38,616 bases of DNA from an uncultured Candidatus Altimarinota bacterium (GTDB taxonomy: Bacteria; Patescibacteriota; Gracilibacteria; CAIRYL01). The DNA lies in the NCBI GenBank assembly GCA_947311645.1, contig CAMZKZ010000041.1, positions 1 through 38,616 on the forward strand, in the 5' to 3' direction. Each line of letters starts with the position of its first letter. Within the stretch, counting starts at the first letter, position 1. Positions 33,618-38,616 of the stretch are shown here, one piece after another. The notes under the pieces were generated by a model. It searched no databases. It had not been told where the DNA came from and was given only the letters and a program-made list of their open reading frames with translations. The position numbers were made by a program, and so were the translations under genes.

Positions 33618-35171
33618 TTATAACATTTTTTTCAAATTGTAGAAGATATTTTTTTTCCAAACACTTCCTAATACTGAAAAAAAGAAGAGTGCGCCTATAC
33701 ATGAAATAAATATTATATTGAAATATGAATCTATTATATAAGCATTCAAAACAGAGAAAAAAATTCCCATTACAATAGATCCGAAAATACTAAGAATCAA
33801 TCCAGTCTTTTGTATTACCTCCACTCGTGAAGAAGCTGAAATAATATTTTTAGAATGTAAAAGAAAATACCCAACTGCAATAGAAATTACAAAACTTGCA
33901 ACATAGCTTATTCCAATTTGTATAGCAGGAGATAAAATATTTGATACATCACCCCATACATATTTAAACACGAGTATTGTTGCAATCAATGTTCCAATTT
34001 GACTAAATGTAATAAACATTGGTGTTTTTGTGTCTCCTGTTGCATTAAATGTCCGTACAAATAAGCTCAAAATTGACTCCAAAGGAATAGCAAGTGATAG
34101 TATAAGAAGTATAGAATTCAGAGTATTATATGTAGCTGAATCAATATGAATATCATATATCAATCCTAAAAAAGTACTTCCTATAAAATAAATTCCTACA
34201 GCCATAGGAAGTGTCCAAAATAATATTTTATATAGTGATACATAAAATGTTCTACTGAATTCTTCTTTTTTATTCTCTGCAAAAAGTAATGATAAAACTT
34301 GAAAAGCAGATGTTGCAATTGCAAAGCCAAAAATCATAACGGGTGCTGATTCTAAATTTCGTGCATATAAAAAGAGAGAATATAATCCTTCTTTATTCTC
34401 AAAACTCTGGGTAAAATTTTGAATACTTATGAGTGTAATTTGCAATGTTCCAACTGTTATCCACCGAAATGCCATAGATTTTGCTAATTCTTTTAGTTGT
34501 GGAGATGAAAAGTTAAACGATGGTAAAAATCGTATATCTGCAGAAATTTTAGAACAATATTCCCATAATCGAATTGCTAAATGCCCTATACTTCCAGCGA
34601 TTGCACCATATGCTGCTGCATAAATTCCATGTGTATCTGCAAAAAATAAAATTCCTATTAAAATTCCTATATTATAAAGAAGTGGAGAAAGTGCAGTTGA
34701 AAGAAAATGTTTATGTGCCATTAAAAAATTTCCTATAAAATTTGAAAGCGCAAAGAAAAAATTTGTTATAAAAAAAAGACGAGCAAGATTTGTAAATAAT
34801 TCTGGATCTTTTAAAAATTGTACAGAAAAAAAGAATGATGCAATTTCTGAAGTAAAAAATATTCCAAGCACACTTACCGCTGTAAATACTGTTAAAAGAG
34901 TTGCAAAAAAAACACCAAAAAGTGTGTATCCTGCTTTTTTATTTTTCTCTCTTTCTTGTAAAAAAAGTGGAGTAACAAGTCCTAAAAGTGCAGATGAAAC
35001 AAATACAATCATTATTATATCTGAAATAAGAAATGCAGAAAAATAACTATCGGTAATAGCAGTTGCCCCATAATATCGTGCAAAAAATAAATCTCTTACA
35101 ATTCCCAAAATGTAAGAAAGAAGAGTTCCAATAGAAAGAATGAATGCTGGAGAAAATATTTTAGAACTCAT
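33618..35171 (-). CDS. murJ: Lipid II flippase MurJ (MviN)
   Basis: This 517-residue protein has about 14 membrane helices of the MOP/MurJ type. It begins with the family motif SIGTLLSYILGIVRDLFFARYYG, followed by ATAITDSYFSAFLI and a later ARNLESAPVMIFGFAIATSAF. MurJ moves lipid II across the membrane for peptidoglycan synthesis. Some polysaccharide flippases share the fold, but the N-terminal RDxxxARxxG pattern favours MurJ. With murD and murL nearby it indicates a cell wall of peptidoglycan. Divergent promoters are shared with leuS. Confidence 0.9.
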   Translation of the reverse strand: MSSKIFSPAFILSIGTLLSYILGIVRDLFFARYYGATAITDSYFSAFLISDIIMIVFVSSALLGLVTPLFLQEREKNKKAGYTLFGVFFATLLTVFTAVSVLGIFFTSEIASFFFSVQFLKDPELFTNLARLFFITNFFFALSNFIGNFLMAHKHFLSTALSPLLYNIGILIGILFFADTHGIYAAAYGAIAGSIGHLAIRLWEYCSKISADIRFLPSFNFSSPQLKELAKSMAFRWITVGTLQITLISIQNFTQSFENKEGLYSLFLYARNLESAPVMIFGFAIATSAFQVLSLLFAENKKEEFSRTFYVSLYKILFWTLPMAVGIYFIGSTFLGLIYDIHIDSATYNTLNSILLILSLAIPLESILSLFVRTFNATGDTKTPMFITFSQIGTLIATILVFKYVWGDVSNILSPAIQIGISYVASFVISIAVGYFLLHSKNIISASSRVEVIQKTGLILSIFGSIVMGIFFSVLNAYIIDSYFNIIFISCIGALFFFSVLGSVWKKNIFYNLKKML

Positions 35172-35235
35172 ACAATAAAACGAATAACAATATATATCTT
35201 TGTTTTTATAGTATCATATATTTTTATGAGTTTTC

Positions 35236-35265
35236 ATTGAATTTTCTTCGTGAAATTTATATACT
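35236..35265 (+). promoter_or_regulatory. leuS promoter, overlapping the divergent murJ promoter
   Basis: TTGAAT (35237-35242) and TATACT (35260-35265) are separated by 17 bases, giving a start near 35272. This lies after the upstream ATG at 35266 and so supports the ATG at 35302 as the leuS start. On the minus strand the same ATTGAA reads TTCAAT, 17 bases from TATGAT, a plausible murJ promoter, so the two -35 elements overlap. Confidence 0.6.
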
Positions 35266-35301
35266 ATGCATAAAATTTTTATAAAAAATAACTTAACATT
35301 T

Positions 35302-38300
35302 ATGACCGAACCTACTCCATATAACCACTTACAGGTTGAAAAAAAATGGCAAACATTTTGGGAAACAAACAAAATATTTTCTACAGAAAATACTGCATCA
35401 TATTCAAAAAACACAAAAACTTTTTATGCACTCGATATGTTCCCCTTTCCATCGGGAGCAGGGTTACATGTTGGACACCCAGAAGGGTATACAGCAACCG
35501 ATATTATTTGCCGAAAAAAACGAATGCAAGGATACAAAGTTTTACATCCTATGGGATGGGATGCCTTTGGATTACCTGCCGAAAATTTTGCTATTAAAAC
35601 AGGTGTTCATCCGAAAATTTCTACAGCAAAAAATATTGAAAACTTTACACGGCAAATTAAAAGTCTTGGATTCTCATATGACTGGGAAAGAGAATTTTCT
35701 ACAACAGATGAAGAGTATTACAAACATACACAAAATTTATTTTTACAATTATATAAAAAAAATTTATTATACGAAGATGATAAACCATTAAACTGGTGTG
35801 CTTCGTGTAAAGTAGTGTGTGCAAATGAATAAGTAGAACAAGGGTTACATGAACGATGTGGAAATACTGTAACAAAAAAAGCACTTAAACAATGGATGTT
35901 TAAAATTACAGATTATGCAGAACGATTATTGCAAGATTTAGAAACACCAAATGTTATTATTTTACATGGATTAGGAGGAAATGGAGAAAGCGGATGGGGT
36001 GCGGATATGCAAAAATATTTTACAGAAAACTCTATACAATCTATTGCACCAACTTTTCCGAATTCATCAAACCCAGAATATTCTGAATGGAAACAGTTTT
36101 TTGAAGAAAATATTCTTGAACGCATAACGCCTCAAACCATTATTTTTGCTCATAGTTTAGGAGGTGGATTTTTACAAAAATATTTATCTGAAGAAAATGT
36201 AAAAGTTAAATTTTCGGAACTTGTTTTCGTTGCACCAACTATTGGAGATTGTGGAATTGCAGAAATATCAAATTTCTTTACAAAAGAATTTAATTACCAA
36301 AAAATCGCTGCATCTGTAGAAAATATTTTTATATATGCAGGTGGAAACGATCCATATATTACAACAGAAGAATTTACATTTTTAGCAGAAAAACTTTCTG
36401 CTCAGCTTATTCTAAATGAAAATCAAGAACATTTTTGGGGAGATTGGAAACTAGAACAATTACCAGAACTGAAAGAAAAATGCACTAAAACTATTGCATC
36501 TGTTTTAGATTGGCCAGAAAAAATTAAAGCCATGCAACGAAACTGGATTGGAAAAAGCACTGGTGCAGAAATAGATTTTCAAGTAGAAAATAGTGATGAA
36601 AAAATTCGAGTATATACAACTCGTCCAGATACACTTTTTGGAGCGACATATTTTGTACTTTCTCCAGAACACCCACTCGTAGAAAAAATTACAACACCAG
36701 AACAAAACAATGAAATTGCACAATATAAAGTTACGTGTGCACAAAAATCAGAACTTGAGCGAACAGAACTTAATAAAAATAAAACAGGAGTATTTACAGG
36801 AAGCTATGTTATAAACCCCGTAAATAACAAAAAAATTCCTATTTGGATTGCAGATTATGTAATGATGGGATACGGAACTGGTGCTATTATGTCTGTTCCT
36901 GCACATGATGAAAGAGATAAAGAATTTGCAGAAAAATATAATTTAGAAATTCTTGAAGTTATAGATGGACTCGAAAATCCATTTCAAAAAACAGGTGGAA
37001 TAGTAAAAAATTCTGATTTCTTAAACGGACTTTCTGTTGAAGAAGCAATTGAAAAAATGATTACATTTCTTGAAGAGAAAAAACTTGGAGAAAAAACAAT
37101 TAATTATAAACTTCGAGATTGGATTTTTACTCGACAACGATATTGGGGAGAACCTATCCCCCTTGTTTTTGATGAAAATGGAAAATCTTTTGCATTAGAT
37201 AATTCTCAATTACCTCTTATTCTTCCTGAAAGTGCGAATTATGAACCTTCTGAAACAGGAGAAAGTCCACTCTCAAAAATTACAGAATGGGTACATGTTT
37301 CTGGATATATTACAGATGAAAATACAGTAATTATCTGTAAAGAATCTGAAGTTCCAGAAAATAAACATTTCCAAAACTTTACACGAGAAACTTCTACAAT
37401 GCCAAACTGGGCTGGTTCAAGCTGGTATTGGTTGCGTTATATGGATTCTAAAAATTCTGATGAAGCATGGAGCCATAACGCAGAAAAACAATGGGGACCG
37501 GTAGATTTATATGTTGGTGGAGCTGAACATGCCGTTTTACATCTCTTATATGCACGATTTTGGCATAAAGCATTTTACGATTTAGGACTTGTTTCAACAA
37601 AAGAACCATTTAAAAAATTGGTAAATCAAGGACTTATTTTAAGTTATGCGTATCAACGAAAATCTGGAGGACTTGTTCCAAGTGATGAAATAGAAGAAAA
37701 AGATGGAAAATTCGTTGAAATTTCTACACAAGAACCAGTAGAAAAAATTGTAGCAAAAATGAGTAAATCACTTAAAAATGTTGTGAATCCAGACGATATA
37801 GTAGAAGCATATGGTGCCGATACATTACGAATGTATGAAATGTTTATGGGACCATTTGAGCAAAGTAAAGCGTGGGATACTACAGCACTTGAAGGAATGA
37901 ATAGATTTTTAATGAAAATTTGGAGATTATTTTCTGAAAAAGAAATTTCTGAACACTGTCCAAGCAAAGAGCTTATAAAGCTTACGCATCAAACAGTAAA
38001 AAAAGTTTCTGAAGATATTGATAATTTTAAATTTAATACAGCCATTTCTCAAATGATGATTTGGGTAAATGCATTTCAAAAATTAGACACTATTCCAAAA
38101 ATATCAGGAGGAAAATTTGTACGATTGCTTTCCCCTTTTGCTCCACATTTAGCAGAAGAACTTTGGCAAAAATTTGCTCCAGAAGATGAAACGATTAGTT
38201 TTCGATCGTGGCCAAGCTATAAAGAAGAATTATTAGTGGAAGATGAAGCGACATATGCAGTGCAAGTAAATGGAAAATTACGAGGAGATTTTACAATTGC

Positions 38301-38448
38301 AAAAGATGCATCGAAAGAAGAGTGTATTGCACAGGCAAAACAATTAGAGAGAGTAGCAAAATTTATTGCTGAAGCTGAAAATTCTGGAGGACAAATTCGT
38401 AAAGAAATTTTTGTTCCAGGAAAAATTGTTGGGTTTGTGGTGAAGTAA
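35302..38448 (+). CDS. leuS: Leucyl-tRNA synthetase with in-frame TAA and inserted hydrolase domain
   Basis: Read through one TAA (codon 177), this frame gives 1047 residues. It covers all of bacterial LeuRS: PFPSGAGLHVGHPEGY (the HIGH motif), a zinc knuckle (C166, C169 with H183, C186), the CP1 editing domain (TTRPDTLFGATYF, GYGTGAIMSVPAHD), RQRYWGEP, AKMSKSLKN (KMSKS), then the anticodon-binding and C-terminal domains. Codons 215-402 are an extra alpha/beta-hydrolase domain between AERLLQDLE and DWPEKIKAMQRNWIG. Without it the length is about 859, that of E. coli LeuRS. The TAA sits where ANEQV is conserved and differs from CAA by one base. LeuRS is essential, so an error, a recent mutation or readthrough are all possible. 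No good restart exists: the first ATG after the stop (35896) loses half the zinc knuckle. Confidence 0.9.
35830..35832 (+). other. In-frame TAA in leuS at a conserved Gln position
   Basis: The codons before it read ANE and those after read VEQGLHERCG, continuing the LeuRS zinc-binding segment in the same frame with nothing missing. E. coli LeuRS has ANEQV here. A single C-to-T change from CAA explains it. Confidence 0.9.
35944..36507 (+). other. RBBP9/YdeN-like serine hydrolase domain inserted in LeuRS
   Basis: These 188 codons read as a complete small alpha/beta hydrolase. They show NVIILHGLGGNG (first strand and oxyanion loop), FAHSLGGG with the nucleophile S285 (numbering from the leuS start, counting the TAA), IYAGGNDPYI with D350, and NQEHFWGDW with H377, the order Ser-Asp-His. 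The residues resemble RBBP9/YdeN family serine hydrolases, which are about this length. The insertion is in frame and duplicates no LeuRS residue. Base composition is like the rest of the gene. Confidence 0.85.
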
Positions 38449-38470
38449 TCTATGAGGTAATAAACATGAA

Positions 38471-38508
38471 GAGAGAGAAAAATTTAAATTTTTCTCTCTC
38501 TTTTTTTA
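38471..38508 (+). terminator. Rho-independent terminator after leuS
   Basis: A perfect 30-base palindrome (GAGAGAGAAAAATTT and its complement) is followed by seven T and lies 22 bases after the leuS stop. Confidence 0.88.
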
Positions 38509-38545
38509 TAATTATTTTTTATCTCTCGAAAACAGTATTACTTTT

Positions 38546-38616
38546 TTATTTCACAAAATCTTTCCACCATTCTGGTTCAGCTTTTCGTAAATTATCAAAA
38601 TCTTTATCATTTTCAA
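38546..38616 (-). CDS. 3' end of an unidentified gene (partial)
   Basis: Reading the minus strand in from the window edge gives an open frame of 23 codons ending in TAA, with a hydrophilic C-terminus ENDKDFDNLRKAEPEWWKDFVK. The codon use (GAA, AAA, GAT) matches the neighbours. The product cannot be identified from this short piece. It converges with leuS across the terminator. Confidence 0.45.
   Translation of the reverse strand, partial: ENDKDFDNLRKAEPEWWKDFVK

Noticed and set aside
35266..35301. Upstream ATG at 35266 as leuS start
   Set aside because: It lies at or before the predicted transcription start (about 35272), and the extra 12 residues do not match LeuRS.
35336..35791. Plus-strand open frame of 151 codons overlapping the leuS start
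   Set aside because: It is out of frame with leuS, which has all synthetase motifs; the translation has no family features.
35641..37150. CGA or CGG reassigned from Arg
   Set aside because: In leuS, CGA encodes both Arg residues of the conserved RQRYWGEP motif and CGG falls at the conserved Arg of RQIKSLGFSYDW, so both are Arg.
35302..38448. A natural two-subunit LeuRS like that of Aquifex
   Set aside because: The break would fall inside the zinc knuckle at residue 177, the known split is within CP1, and no start codon with a leader follows the TAA before residue 199.
1..38616. TGA read as glycine (code 25, as in Gracilibacteria and Absconditabacteria)
   Set aside because: No conserved gene has an in-frame TGA; all long genes are intact with the standard code, and Gly positions are encoded by GGN.
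1..38616. CRISPR arrays, insertion sequences, prophage or integrase genes
   Set aside because: No spaced direct repeats, no transposase or integrase motifs and no terminal inverted repeats were seen.

Overview
The window is AT-rich, almost fully coding bacterial chromosome (about 34 protein genes and one tRNA, with no gene-free stretch over 300 bases). The protein set points to a member of the Candidate Phyla Radiation (CPR), possibly Peregrinibacteria-like: a VirB2-like pilin of the type common in CPR, very divergent membrane proteins, no recognisable Shine-Dalgarno sites, and a stop-codon set almost without TGA. That placement is an inference. The genetic code is standard here: no conserved gene contains an in-frame TGA, and CGA and CGG fall at conserved Arg positions.

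Layout. 1-1526: tRNA-Val with its terminator, then an O-antigen-ligase-like membrane protein. 1529-10756 (minus): PrsW-like protease, RadA, a DUF167 protein, a stomatin-like SPFH protein, a SulP transporter, and a histidine cluster (hisB bifunctional, hisD, hisC) led by a TrpR/YerC-type repressor gene. 10757-11259: a clear promoter with an embedded inverted repeat and a small membrane protein. 11268-14593 (minus): gyrA followed by a lipoprotein and a small membrane protein. 14711-16350 (plus): a MazG-like pyrophosphohydrolase and a GtrA-GT2 polyprenyl-phosphate glycosyltransferase. 16353-21479 (minus operon): an FdtA-like sugar isomerase, aroC, murL, murD and a ferredoxin-like protein. 21627-23329 (plus): purK and a SLATT-like two-TM protein. 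23331-26660 (minus): a 1109-residue fusion of a RelA/SpoT homologue to a 14-TM EamA-like module. 26827-33545 (plus): homoserine dehydrogenase, aspartokinase, protein mannosyltransferase, rpe, thyA, a pilin-like protein and trxA. 33618-35171 (minus): murJ. 35302-38448 (plus): leuS. The 3' end of one more minus-strand gene closes the window.

How the genes fit together. murD, murL and murJ belong to peptidoglycan precursor synthesis; the murD-murL pair indicates the route in which L-Glu is added and then epimerised on the nucleotide precursor. The GT2 enzyme and the protein mannosyltransferase could form a polyprenyl-phosphate-mannose to protein O-mannosylation route. hom and lysC give the threonine/methionine branch, aroC ends the chorismate pathway, and hisC, hisD and hisB cover part of histidine synthesis.

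The most unusual items are (1) leuS, which carries a complete serine alpha/beta-hydrolase domain inserted in frame just before the editing domain, plus one in-frame TAA exactly where a conserved Gln codon is expected; (2) the RelA/SpoT homologue with an intact HD hydrolase centre, a degenerate synthetase, a TGS domain and a fused EamA-type membrane half; and (3) the SLATT-like protein that ends one base from it on the opposite strand.
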